Shown here in pieces: positions 8,373 to 18,432 of a DNA stretch of 64,000 nt (positions within the stretch are counted from its first letter, which is position 1; each line of letters begins with the position of its first letter). The position numbers and the translations under genes were made by a program. Source of the stretch: Candidatus Kosakonia sp. 282A-S69 (lineage in GTDB: Bacteria; Pseudomonadota; Gammaproteobacteria; Enterobacterales; Enterobacteriaceae); NCBI RefSeq assembly GCF_029433855.1, contig NZ_JAROAU010000003.1, positions 1,050,729 to 1,114,728 on the forward strand, read 5' to 3'. The notes beneath the pieces are model-generated. The model saw only the letters and a program-made list of their open reading frames with translations. It was not told the DNA's origin and ran no database searches.

Positions 8373-9275
8373 TTATTTTAATAACGGACAATCCGGCGGG
8401 AGTCGGCACTGCAACGCACTGGGGATCACCTCCATGCGGAAATGCTCACCGCGCAGCGGTTCGCCGTCGAGGTTAAAGGTGATCTCATGGGGCGCGCTGA
8501 TCTCAAACCACGCTGAGTGGCCGTCGATAATATGCGGATTATCTTCCTCCTGCTGAGTCAGCGTGGTGAAGAGGGCGGGAATAAGCTCATCGCCGGTAAA
8601 AATCCTCAGCTGCAACTGCCCGTCATTAATCAGCGCCTCCGGGCAGAGCTGCTGACCGCCGCCGGCCTGGCGACCATTACCAATGCCGATCACCAGCGCA
8701 TCGCCCTCCCAGTGAAAATCCTCGCCGCGAATCACACAATGGTCAGATTTCAGCATATCCATGCGCATCAGGCCGTGGATAAGATAGGAGACGCCGCCGA
8801 GCGCGGCTTTCAGTTTTTCCGGCGTTTCGCTGGTTATTCGCGTACCGAAACCGCCCGTTGCCATATTGATAAAGCAGGTCTCGTTATTCACTTTCGCAAT
8901 ATCAATCGGCACCGCTTTACCGACAATCGCCAGCTGCAAGGCTTTATCCAGCGCTTCCGGGATGGCGGTACTGGTGGCGAAATCATTGGCGGTGCCCAGC
9001 GGCAGGATCCCCAGTGCCGGTTTATGCTCTCCCGGGCAGTTAACCAGCGCGGTCGCCACCTCATTGATGGTGCCATCGCCGCCGCCAGCGATAACCGTGG
9101 CGACGCCAAGCTGCTGCGCTTCTGCGACATAGCGCGCGGCATCACCTTTTTCCCAGGTGACGCGCACCTGAATTTCCATACCCTCATTGCGCAGCAGATT
9201 TATCGCTTCGCGCAGCTGCTCGTCACCGGCGCTTTTGCCGTTAAGGATCAATAAGCTTGTGGGAAATGTACTCAT
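8373..9275 (-). CDS. yegS: Lipid kinase YegS
   Basis: A 300-residue member of the diacylglycerol/sphingosine kinase family, nearly identical in length to E. coli YegS (299). The nucleotide-binding [11 protein letters not shown] motif lies near residues 64-74, and the N-terminus [19 protein letters not shown] fits the family. E. coli YegS phosphorylates phosphatidylglycerol in vitro; its physiological role is unsettled. It is transcribed away from the REP block, with the cyaR gene upstream. Identification is by close resemblance along the whole chain. Confidence 0.95.
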   Translation of the reverse strand: MSTFPTSLLILNGKSAGDEQLREAINLLRNEGMEIQVRVTWEKGDAARYVAEAQQLGVATVIAGGGDGTINEVATALVNCPGEHKPALGILPLGTANDFATSTAIPEALDKALQLAIVGKAVPIDIAKVNNETCFINMATGGFGTRITSETPEKLKAALGGVSYLIHGLMRMDMLKSDHCVIRGEDFHWEGDALVIGIGNGRQAGGGQQLCPEALINDGQLQLRIFTGDELIPALFTTLTQQEEDNPHIIDGHSAWFEISAPHEITFNLDGEPLRGEHFRMEVIPSALQCRLPPDCPLLK

Positions 9276-9355
9276 TCTCTTCGTCCTGACAAAAAATCCA
9301 TGACGAAAGTGTATCTCAGGAAAAGCGAAGGCGTGGAAAAAGCAGATAAAGGGAG

Positions 9356-9443
9356 AAAAAAATAAGCCTGCGTAAGGGAGATTACGCAGGCTAAGGAGGT
9401 GGTTCCTGGTACAGCCAGCATTTATGGGTTATGTTTTTTCAGC
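9356..9443 (-). ncRNA. cyaR: CyaR small RNA
   Basis: On the minus strand the RNA starts GCTGAAAAAACATAACCCAT and contains the conserved seed region TACCAGGAACCACCTCC. It ends in a GC-rich terminator stem (AGCCTGCGTAA with its complement) and a T-rich tail. E. coli CyaR is about 87 nt and sits at the same place between yegQ and yegS. CyaR is an Hfq-dependent repressor of ompX, luxS, nadE and others, activated by CRP. I take +1 as 9443 by alignment with the E. coli RNA; the 3' end is at about 9356. Confidence 0.95.
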
Positions 9444-9450
9444 GGAGTGC

Positions 9451-9493
9451 ATAATAACCGTATTAAACGTGGCGGTGTGTGATCCGATTCTAA
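9451..9493 (-). promoter_or_regulatory. cyaR promoter with CRP-like site
   Basis: Read on the minus strand, TATTAT (9456-9451) lies 8-13 bases before the inferred CyaR start and serves as the -10. A CRP-like site with one strong half (TGTGA at 9478-9482 on the plus strand) and a weak other half (TCTAA at 9489-9493) is centred about 42 bases upstream, close to a class II activator position. This fits the known CRP dependence of CyaR. Confidence 0.6.
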
Positions 9494-9526
9494 GAATCTT
9501 CGCAGCGTAAAAATAACCCTGCTAAA

Positions 9527-10888
9527 TTACTTTTCGTGCGGATTTCTTGTCGTCTGACCAGTGAAATTACGCATCAAAAGCGCGTACTCCAGAGGCATAT
9601 CCTGGGGCACCGGCAACCACACGGTATAACCATCTCCCGGTGCCACGGACATCGCTTCACCTTTGCCGCTCTCCATCTGCTCCAGCGTAAAGTTGACGTT
9701 ACCCTGCGGCGTCATCAGTTCGAGGCTATCGCCCACGGAGAACTTATTTTTCACCCGCACCGCAGCGAGGCAGCCTTTACGCTCGCCGGTGAACTCGCCG
9801 ACAAACTGCTGGCGCTCAGAGAGCGAGTAGCCGTACTCGTAATTCTGGTAATCATCGTGGGTATGACGACGCAGAAATCCTTCGGTGTAACCGCGGTGCG
9901 CCAGCCCTTCCAGCGTCTCCAGCAGTGAGGTATCAAAGGGTTTGCCCGCGGCGGCATCATCAATCGCTTTGCGGTAGACCTGCGCGGTGCGCGCGCAGTA
10001 GTAGAAGGATTTGGTGCGGCCTTCGATCTTAAGCGAGTGCACGCCCATCTGCGTCAGACGCTCAACGTGGGCAATCGCGCGCAGATCTTTTGAGTTCATG
10101 ATGTAGGTGCCGTGCTCATCTTCAAAGGCGGTCATATACTCGCCCGGACGCTGCGCCTCCTCAATCATAAACACCTTATCAGTCGGCGCGCCGACGCCGA
10201 GGGTCGGCTCAACGTTCTGTACCGGGATCGGCTCGTGAACATGCACGATATTGCCAACGGCGTCCTCTTTCCCCTCCTGCACGTTATACTCCCAGCGGCA
10301 GGCGTTAGTGCAGGTGCCCTGGTTCGGATCGCGTTTGTTGATATAGCCCGACAGCAGGCAGCGCCCTGAGTAGGCCATGCACAGCGCGCCGTGGACGAAG
10401 ATCTCCAGCTCCATCTCCGGCACCTGGGCGCGGATTTCGGCAATCTCCTCCAGCGACAGTTCGCGGGAGAGGATCACGCGCGTCAGCCCCATCTGTTTCC
10501 AGAATTTCACCGTCGCCCAGTTGACGGCGTTGGCCTGTACGGAGAGGTGGATCGGCATCTGCGGGAAGTGTTCACGAACCATCATGATAAGCCCCGGATC
10601 GGACATAATCAGCGCGTCCGGCCCCATCTCCACCACCGGTTGCAGATCGCGGATGAAGGTTTTCAGCTTGGCGTTGTGCGGCGCGATATTCACCACCACG
10701 TAGAACTGCTTACCGAGCGCGTGGGCTTCGTTAATGCCGATCTGCAAATTTTCGTGATTGAATTCGTTATTACGCACGCGCAGCGAGTATCGCGGCTGGC
10801 CGGCGTAAACGGCGTCCGCGCCGTAAGCGAAAGCGTAACGCATATTTTTCAGCGTTCCCGCGGGGGAGAGAAGTTCCGGTTTAAACAT
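9527..10888 (-). CDS. yegQ: tRNA hydroxylation protein TrhP (YegQ), peptidase U32 family
   Basis: A 453-residue U32-family protein matching E. coli YegQ, now called TrhP, which with prephenate supports formation of 5-hydroxyuridine at tRNA position 34. The family core runs from KPELLSPAGTLKNMRYAFAY at the N-terminus to the cysteine-rich region near residues 165-200 (ALCMAYSGRC, then TCTNACRW), which probably holds an iron-sulfur cluster. The start is the ATG at 10888. The E. coli neighbour yegP is not present; a TPR protein occupies that side. Confidence 0.95.
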   Translation of the reverse strand: MFKPELLSPAGTLKNMRYAFAYGADAVYAGQPRYSLRVRNNEFNHENLQIGINEAHALGKQFYVVVNIAPHNAKLKTFIRDLQPVVEMGPDALIMSDPGLIMMVREHFPQMPIHLSVQANAVNWATVKFWKQMGLTRVILSRELSLEEIAEIRAQVPEMELEIFVHGALCMAYSGRCLLSGYINKRDPNQGTCTNACRWEYNVQEGKEDAVGNIVHVHEPIPVQNVEPTLGVGAPTDKVFMIEEAQRPGEYMTAFEDEHGTYIMNSKDLRAIAHVERLTQMGVHSLKIEGRTKSFYYCARTAQVYRKAIDDAAAGKPFDTSLLETLEGLAHRGYTEGFLRRHTHDDYQNYEYGYSLSERQQFVGEFTGERKGCLAAVRVKNKFSVGDSLELMTPQGNVNFTLEQMESGKGEAMSVAPGDGYTVWLPVPQDMPLEYALLMRNFTGQTTRNPHEK

Positions 10889-11005
10889 GATGATCTCATT
10901 CTGATGACAGGTCAGATCGCCCCATTCTCATGGGGCGGCAGGGGAGTTCCCCTGAATTTAGGGCGGGAATTGTAGCGCTGCGCGCCGGGGGAGTAAACCG
11001 GCGTC

Positions 11006-11737
11006 TCAGTTGACGCGCAGATAGGTGCCGTCGGCGCTGACGTTATGGCCAAAAGCGCAGTTGTCGGGATTGTCGGTTTTAACGGCGAGGCTTTTTCCAT
11101 CGGGCGAAAGCGCCAGCGAAATCGTACAGGTCGTGCCGAGATCCGAAATAACGATATCGCCTTTACCCGCTTTGAGCGTCACTTTTTCACTGAACTCGCC
11201 GATGTTCGGCCCGGAGTAAAGCCCCATCAGACCGTAGTAGGCACCCTGCCAGTCGGCTTTGTAGGTGTCGTTGCCCTGCGATGTCAGCTTCAGGATCTGG
11301 AAGTCGCTGCGCCCGGAGTATTGCCAGTACTCGCCGGCAGGCGAGGTTGGCTTCGGTAGCGCGTCAAGTTTGTCCTGAATGCGCGACAGATTATATTTTG
11401 ACTTCTCGTCATCCGGCATGATGGTCAGCCACGCCTGCGCTTTGCGGTACTCACCCTGGCGGATCCAGGTCAGCGCCACGTTGTTGTAGGCGGTAGCCTG
11501 TAGCACATCCTGGAAGTTCTGGTCGCTGGCATCGCACTGCTCCTGCCAGGCGGCCTGCTGCTCGAACGCTTCCCGCGCTTTCGGGTAGTTTTTCGCTTTG
11601 TAAAATGTCTCGCCCTGTTTGGCGTAGCTGCTGATTTTGGCGCAGTCAGCCTTAATTTGCGCTTCGGTAATCTCTGCCTGGCAACCGAAGGCCGCGAATA
11701 TCAGCGCCAGCGCGCCGTAAGTAAATTTCCTCACCAT
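11006..11737 (-). CDS. Secreted TPR-containing protein of unknown function
   Basis: I do not recognise a named gene. The 243-residue product has a Sec signal peptide (MVRKFTYGALALIFAAFGCQ, cleavage probably after residue 21). Residues 38-100 show TPR-like helices (QGETFYKAKNYPKAREAFEQ; YNNVALTWIRQGEYRKAQAW). Residues 130-243 are beta-rich, with two cysteines (TTCTISL and DNCAFG) that could pair in the periplasm. The signal cysteine lacks a good lipobox. It lies 17 bases downstream of the baeR stop on the same strand, so it may be the last gene of the mdt-bae transcript. A link to envelope stress is inference from position only. Confidence 0.8.
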   Translation of the reverse strand: MVRKFTYGALALIFAAFGCQAEITEAQIKADCAKISSYAKQGETFYKAKNYPKAREAFEQQAAWQEQCDASDQNFQDVLQATAYNNVALTWIRQGEYRKAQAWLTIMPDDEKSKYNLSRIQDKLDALPKPTSPAGEYWQYSGRSDFQILKLTSQGNDTYKADWQGAYYGLMGLYSGPNIGEFSEKVTLKAGKGDIVISDLGTTCTISLALSPDGKSLAVKTDNPDNCAFGHNVSADGTYLRVN

Positions 11738-11754
11738 CCCTTCCTTATAAAAAG

Positions 11755-12477
11755 TTACGCCAGTTTGCAGGCGTCCGCCTCCCAGCGATAGCCCACGCCA
11801 TATACCGCGCGAATAAAGGATTGCTCCTCATCCAGCGCTTCCAGTTTGCGACGCAGATTTTTGATATGACTATCGATAGTGCGGTCGGTCACCACGCGGT
11901 AGTCATCATACAGATGATTGAGCAATTGTTCGCGCGAGAAAACTTTACCCGGTTCGCTGGCGAGGGTTTTCAGCAGGCGGAACTCGGCAGGCGTTAAATC
12001 GAGCAGCTTGCTGTGCCAGCTCGCCTGGAAGCGACCTTCGTCGACAATCAGCGGGCTTTCGGCGTCAAGCTGCTGCAATTCGCGCTGCGGTTTGCAGCGG
12101 CGCAGGATGGTCTTCACCCGCGCGACCACTTCACGCGGGCTGTAGGGTTTGCAGATGTAATCATCAGCACCAATCTCCAGCCCCAGCAGGCGGTCGATCT
12201 CCTCGATTTTCGCCGTCACCATAACTATCGGCACATTGGAGAAGCGGCGGATTTCGCGGCAGAGTGTTAAGCCATCCACGCCCGGCAGCATCAAATCGAG
12301 CAGGATCAGATCCGGTGGCGTCTGGCGCACGTAACTGAGCACCCGATCGCCATGAGTAATCAGCGAAGGCGCATAACTCGCCGCGCGCAGATAGTCGATA
12401 AGCAGCTGTCCGAGCTTCGGTTCATCTTCAACGATCAGAATGCGCGGCGTGTTTTCATCAATAGGTAACTCTGTCAT
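11755..12477 (-). CDS. baeR: Envelope-stress response regulator BaeR
   Basis: OmpR/PhoB-type regulator of 240 residues. The receiver domain has the acidic pair in VEDEPK and the phosphorylated Asp61 in [10 protein letters not shown]. The winged-helix DNA-binding domain (about residues 140-235) carries [12 protein letters not shown] and the C-terminal [10 protein letters not shown]. BaeR, activated by BaeS, induces mdtABCD, acrD and spy in response to envelope damage, indole and flavonoids. The start overlaps the baeS stop by four bases, so the two are translationally coupled, as in E. coli. Confidence 0.97.
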   Translation of the reverse strand: MTELPIDENTPRILIVEDEPKLGQLLIDYLRAASYAPSLITHGDRVLSYVRQTPPDLILLDLMLPGVDGLTLCREIRRFSNVPIVMVTAKIEEIDRLLGLEIGADDYICKPYSPREVVARVKTILRRCKPQRELQQLDAESPLIVDEGRFQASWHSKLLDLTPAEFRLLKTLASEPGKVFSREQLLNHLYDDYRVVTDRTIDSHIKNLRRKLEALDEEQSFIRAVYGVGYRWEADACKLA

Positions 12478-13946
12478 ACATCTCTCGATTTTTCGCGTTC
12501 AAGCGGAAGTTCAACTGTAATGCTAACCCCGCCAAATGGCGAGTGCGCCGCATGGATAGCGCCCCCGTGCGCCTCCACAATATTCAGACAGATAGCGAGC
12601 CCCAGCCCGGAGCCACCGCTGGCACGATTGCGCGACCCTTCCGTGCGGTAAAAGCGCTCAAACAGGCGCTGTAACTGCTCGTCGCTCACCCCAGGCCCGC
12701 TGTCGGCAAAGCGCAGCAGTAGCGTGTTATCGCGTGGGATAAGCTGGATAAGCGTTCGCCCGCCGCTGTCGGTGTAGCGCAGGCTGTTCTCCAGCAGGTT
12801 ATTAAACAGCTGCATCAGGCGATCGGGATCGCCAAACACCGTCGCGCTCTCCGGCAGCTCCAGCGACAGCGTCAGATTACGGCAGGCAAAGCGCTCGCGG
12901 AACGCGCCGGCAGCAATCTCCACCAGTGAGACGGCATCCACCGATTTTTTCTGATACGCCAGCGCCCCCTCATCGGACATCGAGAGCTGGTGCAGATCGT
13001 CTACCAGCTTGGTCAGGGTGGCGACCTCTGCCTGCAAGGAGGTGACCGATTCGGGGGTAAATTGCCGTACGCCATCCTGAATCGCCTCCAGCTCGCCGCG
13101 CAGCACCGCCAGCGGTGTGCGGAGCTCATGGGAGATATCGGCCATAAAGTCGCGGCGCATCTGCTGGTTCTTCTCAAGCGTGCTGGCGAGCTGGTTGAAG
13201 TCCTGCGCCAGCCTGCCAATCTCATCCTGGCTGCCCGGTTTCACGCGGGTAGAAAAATCCCCCGAGGCGAGCTTATGCGTCCCGTCCACCAGCCGTTTAA
13301 CCGGCGCCAGCAGCCCGCGCGCCAGCGGGAAGGTGGCGATGGCGGCCAGCAGGGTGGCGAGACCGACAATCACCCAACTGGTGCGCCGTTGCTGGCGATC
13401 AAAGTTGATATCGGTGTTGCGCGTCAGCTTCTTCACCGGCGAGGCGATCACCCAGCCGACGGTGGCGTTATTCACTTTGATCTCGCGCTGCGAACCATCC
13501 ACCGGCACCGGTGAATGCGGGCCTACCAGCACCCGTTTTTGCTGATCCAGCACCCAGAAGCGGGTGCGCCAGCCGTGGGGTGGCATATCCGGACGATCCG
13601 GCGGCCCAGCCTCTTCCTGCGGGGCCGGGCCGCGTCCGCGATCCGGGCCACCTGGCCCTGGGCGGCCATCATCATGCTCATTTTCCCGATCAAAGGAGCG
13701 CAGGATCTGGAAAATCATCCGGTCATTGTGGCGCAGGAACTGCCAGTCGCCGTGCTGGGTATACTGCTCGGCAAGAGTATCCGTTAGCATCTGTAAGCGC
13801 AGATCGTTGCCGCGCTTGATGTAATTCATAAAGTCATGCTCAAAGCTGATGCGCACCGCCCAGTGGGTGGCGAACAGCAGCAGAATGCAGGTAGTGAGGA
13901 TTGCGAAAAAGAGTTTGGCCGTGATCCCCGGCCGCCAGAACCTCAT
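12474..13946 (-). CDS. baeS: Envelope-stress sensor kinase BaeS
   Basis: Membrane histidine kinase of 490 residues. The first membrane helix is near residues 11-30 and the second near 190-215. HAMP follows, then the H-box with phospho-accepting His273 ([14 protein letters not shown]) and an ATPase domain with [17 protein letters not shown] and [12 protein letters not shown]. coli BaeS is 467 residues; the excess is a Pro/Gly/charged insertion in the periplasmic sensor domain at about residues 93-125, just before PPHGWRT. Overlaps of four bases with both mdtD and baeR place it in the mdt-bae operon. Confidence 0.96.
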   Translation of the reverse strand: MRFWRPGITAKLFFAILTTCILLLFATHWAVRISFEHDFMNYIKRGNDLRLQMLTDTLAEQYTQHGDWQFLRHNDRMIFQILRSFDRENEHDDGRPGPGGPDRGRGPAPQEEAGPPDRPDMPPHGWRTRFWVLDQQKRVLVGPHSPVPVDGSQREIKVNNATVGWVIASPVKKLTRNTDINFDRQQRRTSWVIVGLATLLAAIATFPLARGLLAPVKRLVDGTHKLASGDFSTRVKPGSQDEIGRLAQDFNQLASTLEKNQQMRRDFMADISHELRTPLAVLRGELEAIQDGVRQFTPESVTSLQAEVATLTKLVDDLHQLSMSDEGALAYQKKSVDAVSLVEIAAGAFRERFACRNLTLSLELPESATVFGDPDRLMQLFNNLLENSLRYTDSGGRTLIQLIPRDNTLLLRFADSGPGVSDEQLQRLFERFYRTEGSRNRASGGSGLGLAICLNIVEAHGGAIHAAHSPFGGVSITVELPLEREKSRDV

Positions 13947-15358
13947 GATGTTCTCCTGTTGCGACGGGCAATCACCGCGTTTTGGCTGGCGTCATCGGGG
14001 ACGCGGGCGAAAAGGGCCGCCGGCAGCGCAATAATCACCGCCATCGTCAGATAGGTATAAAGAAAGACCTCGTGCGCCACGCCGCTGTCCGCCGGGAGAT
14101 GCTGCTGACCGAAGAGGCCGAGCAGCAGACCGGCGACGCTGACGCCAATACTCATCGAGAGTTGCATAATCATCGACAGCATGCTGTTGCCGCCGCTTGC
14201 CAGCTCATCGGGCAGATCCTTGAGCGTCAGAGTGTTCATCGATGAGAAGCGCATCGAGTTAATCATTCCCTGGCAGAAGAGCACCACCGGCAGCAGGTAA
14301 TACCAGCCGAGCAGCGCTGTTGCCATAAAGAGCAGGCTCACCAGCGCGAGGCCCAGGGTTGAGGCGACCAGCACGCGACGATAGCCAAAGCGGTTAACGA
14401 CCTGCACAACAATACGCTTCATCCCCATGCTGCCGAGCACCATGGGGATCATCATCAGCCCGGCGTGAAACGGCGAAAAGCCGAGGCCAATCTGCAAAAA
14501 GACCGGCGTCATAAAGGGCAGCATGCCGCTGCCGATACGCCCGGCGAAGCTCCCGGTCAGCCCCAGCGAGAAGCTGCGGGTGCGGAACAGGCGCAAATTA
14601 AACAGCGCCCGGTCATTGCCCCTCGCGTGCAGCAGGTAGAAGAGGATCGCCGCCGCCCCCACCGCTACCAGCCCGCCCAGTTGCCAGAGCGTCAGGCCAA
14701 GACCACGGCTGCCATCGAGCGCCAGCGTCAGCGTCGCCATGCCGCCCGCCAGCAGCACGAAACCGGCAAAATCGAAACGGCGGGTTTGCAGGGTGTAGTT
14801 CGGCATCAGGCTTAAGGTGGCAATCGCCCCCATAATGCCGACCGGCAGGTTAATCAAAAAGATCCAGTGCCAGGAGGCGTACTCCACCAGAATACCGCCG
14901 AGCGCCGGGCCGAGCAGCGGGCCAACCTGGCCTGGCAGCGTCACAAAGGTCATCGCCGCCATATAGTGGGTGCGCGGCACGATCTTCATTACCGTTAAAC
15001 GCCCAACCGGCACCATCATCGCGCCACCAAAGCCCTGCAACACGCGCGCCAGGATCAACTGATCGAGCGTGGCGGCCAGCGCGCAGTACAGCGACCCGGC
15101 GGTAAAGAGCACAATCGCCACGCAGAAGATGTTGCGCACGCCGACCCGGTCGGCCAGCCAGCCGCTCGCGGGCAGCATCACGGCAACTGTCAGCACATAG
15201 GAGACCACCACCATATGCATATGCAGCGGGCTCTCGCCGAGGCTTGCCGCCATCGAGGGGAGGGCGGTGTTAACAATGGTGGTATCCAGCGACTGCATAA
15301 AGAAGCCGAAGGCGACTATCCATAACTGCCAGCGGATCTGTTTCGGTAGCTCATTCAT
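13943..15358 (-). CDS. mdtD: Major-facilitator transporter MdtD
   Basis: A 471-residue transporter of the 14-helix drug:H+ antiporter group (DHA2, EmrB/QacA-like). Motif A-type loop [12 protein letters not shown] follows the second helix, and motif C-type residues appear in [12 protein letters not shown]. In E. coli it is carried in the mdtABCD operon, but is not needed for drug resistance by MdtABC and has been proposed to export iron-citrate. It overlaps mdtC and baeS by four bases each. Confidence 0.95.
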   Translation of the reverse strand: MNELPKQIRWQLWIVAFGFFMQSLDTTIVNTALPSMAASLGESPLHMHMVVVSYVLTVAVMLPASGWLADRVGVRNIFCVAIVLFTAGSLYCALAATLDQLILARVLQGFGGAMMVPVGRLTVMKIVPRTHYMAAMTFVTLPGQVGPLLGPALGGILVEYASWHWIFLINLPVGIMGAIATLSLMPNYTLQTRRFDFAGFVLLAGGMATLTLALDGSRGLGLTLWQLGGLVAVGAAAILFYLLHARGNDRALFNLRLFRTRSFSLGLTGSFAGRIGSGMLPFMTPVFLQIGLGFSPFHAGLMMIPMVLGSMGMKRIVVQVVNRFGYRRVLVASTLGLALVSLLFMATALLGWYYLLPVVLFCQGMINSMRFSSMNTLTLKDLPDELASGGNSMLSMIMQLSMSIGVSVAGLLLGLFGQQHLPADSGVAHEVFLYTYLTMAVIIALPAALFARVPDDASQNAVIARRNRRTS

Positions 15359-18300
15359 TCACTTACGGGCTCTCTCACTTTGCGACTAAACCGCGTGCGC
15401 AGACGATCGAAGAAGAGGTAGACCACCGGCGTGGTATAGAGCGTCAGCAGCTGGCTCATCACCAGCCCGCCGACAATGGTAATACCGAGCGGCTGGCGCA
15501 GCTCCGACCCATCGCCGCTGGAGATCACCAGCGGCAGAGCACCAAACAGCGCCGCCAGGGTGGTCATCATAATCGGGCGAAAACGCAGCAGACAGGCCTG
15601 GAAAATCGCCTCTTCGGCGCTCAGCTGCCCCTGGCGCTGCGCCTCGAGGGCAAAGTCGACCATCATAATGGCGTTTTTCTTCACGATCCCGATAAGCAGC
15701 ATAATACCAATCAGCGCAATCAGGCTAAACGGCGCGCCAAACAGCTCCAGCGCCAGCAGTGCGCCAACGCCCGCCGACGGCAGGGTCGACAGAATGGTCA
15801 GCGGGTGAACATAGCTCTCATAGAGAATGCCGAGCACGATATAGACCGTGGCGATGGCGGCGAGGATCAGGATCACCTGCGAGTTCATCGTCTCCTGGAA
15901 CACCTGCGCGGTGCCGGCAAAGCTGCCGCGCACGCTGGCCGGTACGCCAAGCTGGGTCATGGTGCGGTCAATCGCCTCGCTGGCCTGCGAGAGCGAGACG
16001 CCCGCCGGCAGGTTAAAGGCAATGGTTGAGGCAGCCGACAACCCCTGGTGGTTAACCGACAGAGGCGCATTCGCCGGTTGCCAGTGGGCAAAGTAGGAGA
16101 GGGGAATTGATGCGCCTGCATCGTTGATGATGTACATCTTATCCAGCGCACTGACATCCTGGGTGTAGCGCGGATCGACCTCCATCACCACTTTGTACTG
16201 GTTAAGCGGCTGGTAGATGGTGGAGATCTGCCGCTGGCCAAAGGCGTTATTCAGCAGGCTGTTCGCCGCCTGCACGCTGATGCCAAGCCGGACCATGGTT
16301 TCACGGTCATAGATGAGATTCATCTCCGCGCCGTTATCCTGCTGATCCGAGTTGACATCCGCCAGCTCCGGCAGCGCCGCCAGGGCTTTGCGGATCTTTG
16401 GCTCCCACTCGCGCAGGTCGCTTAAGGAGTCCGACAGCAGCGCAAACTGGTAGCTGGCATTGGCCTGACGGCCGCCGACGCGAATATCCTGCACGGCCAT
16501 CAAAAAGAGGCTCGCGCCCGGCTCTTTCGCCAGCTTGCCACGCAGGCGGTCAATGACCTGCTGCGCCGTGGCGTGGCGCTGGTCGCGCGACTTAAGGGTG
16601 ATAAACATCATCCCGCTGTTGACCCGCGAACCGCCGGTGAAGCCGGTGACGTTATCCACCGCCGGGTCCTCACGGATAATCTGCATAAAGTCCTGCAATT
16701 TACCGCGCATCGCCTGGAATGAAATGCTCTGATCCGCCTGAATGCCGCCCATCAACACGCCGGTATCCTGCTCCGGGAAGAAGGTTTTCGGAATCGAGAT
16801 ATAGAGCCAGATGTTGAGCGCGATGGTGCCGAGCAGCACCACACCAACCAGACGGGCGTGGTTAAGCACCCATTTCAGCGAGCGGGCATACTGCTGCTGG
16901 ATACCGGTCAGCAGACGGCCAAAGCCTCTCTCCCGCGTGCGGCTACGCGGTTTATGCGCTTTGAGTAGCCAGCCGCACATCATCGGCGTCAGGGTGAGTG
17001 AAATCAGCAGCGAAATGCCAATCGCCACTGAGAGCGTCACCGCAAATTCGCGCAGCAACCGACCCGGCAGCCCGGCCATCAGCAGCAGCGGCAGGAATAC
17101 CGCCACCAGTGACAGGCTCATGGAGAGCACCGTAAAGCCCACTTCCCGTGTCCCTTGCAGCGCCGCCTGTAGTGGCTTCATCCCCGCTTCCAGATGGCGG
17201 GAGATATTTTCCAGCACCACAATTGCATCATCGACCACAAAGCCGGTAGCGATGGTCAGCGCCATCAGCGACAGGTTGTTAAGACTAAAGCCGCAGAGAT
17301 ACATGGCGGCAAAGGTGCCAATCAGCGACACCGGCACGGCCACCGCCGGAATAAAGGTTGCCCGCCCCGAGCGCAGAAAGAGGAATACCACCAGGATCAC
17401 CAGCGCGACTGAGATCACCAGCGTCTGCTCGACCTCCGCCAGCGAGGCGCGAATGGTCGGCGAGCGGTCCTGTGCGATTTGCAGATCGATGGCGGCGGGA
17501 ATGGTCTTTTGCAGCTCCGGCAGGCGGGCGCGAATGCTGTCCACCGTCTGAATGATATTGGCTTCCGGCAGCTTGCGAACCATCAGCAAAATCGCCGGTT
17601 TGGCGTTGGTCATCCCGGCGTTGCGCACGTCCTGCACCGAGTCGGTGACGGTGGCGACATCGCTTAAACGTACTGCGGCGCCGTTCTTATGGTGAATAAT
17701 CAGCGGCTGATACTCCGCCGCGGTTTTTAACTCATCATTGGTCTGCACCTGCCAGCGGTGGGCGCCATCCTCCAGCGCGCCCTGCGGTTTACGCACGTTG
17801 GCGTTGCTGATGGCCGTGCGCACCGCGTCGAGGGAAACGCCCTGGTTAAAGAGCGCCTGCGGGTTAAGATCGACACGCACTGCGGGCAACGAGCTGCCGC
17901 CGACATCGACATCGCCGACGCCCTCAATTTGCGACAGGGTTTGCGCCAGCTGCGTTGAGGCAAAGTCATACAGTTCACCCTGGGAGTAAGTATCCGAGGT
18001 GAGGGTGAGGATCATGATTGGCGCAGCGGAAGGGTTCGCTTTGCGGTAGGTCGGGCGGCTCGGCATGCCGCTCGGCAGCAGGCTCTGCGCGGCATTGATC
18101 GCCGCCTGCACATCGCGCGCTGCGCCGTTGATATCGCGGTCGAAATTGAACTCGAGAATAATACGCGTACTGCCAAGGGAGCTGGAGGAGGTCATCTCGC
18201 TTACCCCGGCAATGCGCCCCAGTGAGCGCTCAAGCGGTGTGGCGACCGACGACGCCATGGTCTCTGGCGACGCGCCAGGCAGCGAGGCGCTGACCATGAT

Positions 18301-18432
18301 GACCGGAAAATCGACCTGCGGCAGCGGGGCTACCGGCAGCAGCCGGAAGCCGAGAATGCCGCACAGCGTGATGGCGAGCGAAATGAGGATCGTCGCCACC
18401 GGGCGGTAAATGAAGAGGGCGAAAAACTTCAC
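15355..18432 (-). CDS. mdtC: RND efflux pump subunit MdtC
   Basis: A 1025-residue RND inner-membrane transporter with the usual twelve membrane helices and two large periplasmic loops. Recognisable RND motifs include [19 protein letters not shown] near residue 400. MdtC assembles with MdtB into a heterotrimer that, with MdtA and TolC, exports bile salts and novobiocin. The start is a GTG at 18432, immediately after the mdtB stop, with a GAGGAGG ribosome site inside the end of mdtB. Confidence 0.97.
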   Translation of the reverse strand: MKFFALFIYRPVATILISLAITLCGILGFRLLPVAPLPQVDFPVIMVSASLPGASPETMASSVATPLERSLGRIAGVSEMTSSSSLGSTRIILEFNFDRDINGAARDVQAAINAAQSLLPSGMPSRPTYRKANPSAAPIMILTLTSDTYSQGELYDFASTQLAQTLSQIEGVGDVDVGGSSLPAVRVDLNPQALFNQGVSLDAVRTAISNANVRKPQGALEDGAHRWQVQTNDELKTAAEYQPLIIHHKNGAAVRLSDVATVTDSVQDVRNAGMTNAKPAILLMVRKLPEANIIQTVDSIRARLPELQKTIPAAIDLQIAQDRSPTIRASLAEVEQTLVISVALVILVVFLFLRSGRATFIPAVAVPVSLIGTFAAMYLCGFSLNNLSLMALTIATGFVVDDAIVVLENISRHLEAGMKPLQAALQGTREVGFTVLSMSLSLVAVFLPLLLMAGLPGRLLREFAVTLSVAIGISLLISLTLTPMMCGWLLKAHKPRSRTRERGFGRLLTGIQQQYARSLKWVLNHARLVGVVLLGTIALNIWLYISIPKTFFPEQDTGVLMGGIQADQSISFQAMRGKLQDFMQIIREDPAVDNVTGFTGGSRVNSGMMFITLKSRDQRHATAQQVIDRLRGKLAKEPGASLFLMAVQDIRVGGRQANASYQFALLSDSLSDLREWEPKIRKALAALPELADVNSDQQDNGAEMNLIYDRETMVRLGISVQAANSLLNNAFGQRQISTIYQPLNQYKVVMEVDPRYTQDVSALDKMYIINDAGASIPLSYFAHWQPANAPLSVNHQGLSAASTIAFNLPAGVSLSQASEAIDRTMTQLGVPASVRGSFAGTAQVFQETMNSQVILILAAIATVYIVLGILYESYVHPLTILSTLPSAGVGALLALELFGAPFSLIALIGIMLLIGIVKKNAIMMVDFALEAQRQGQLSAEEAIFQACLLRFRPIMMTTLAALFGALPLVISSGDGSELRQPLGITIVGGLVMSQLLTLYTTPVVYLFFDRLRTRFSRKVREPVSE

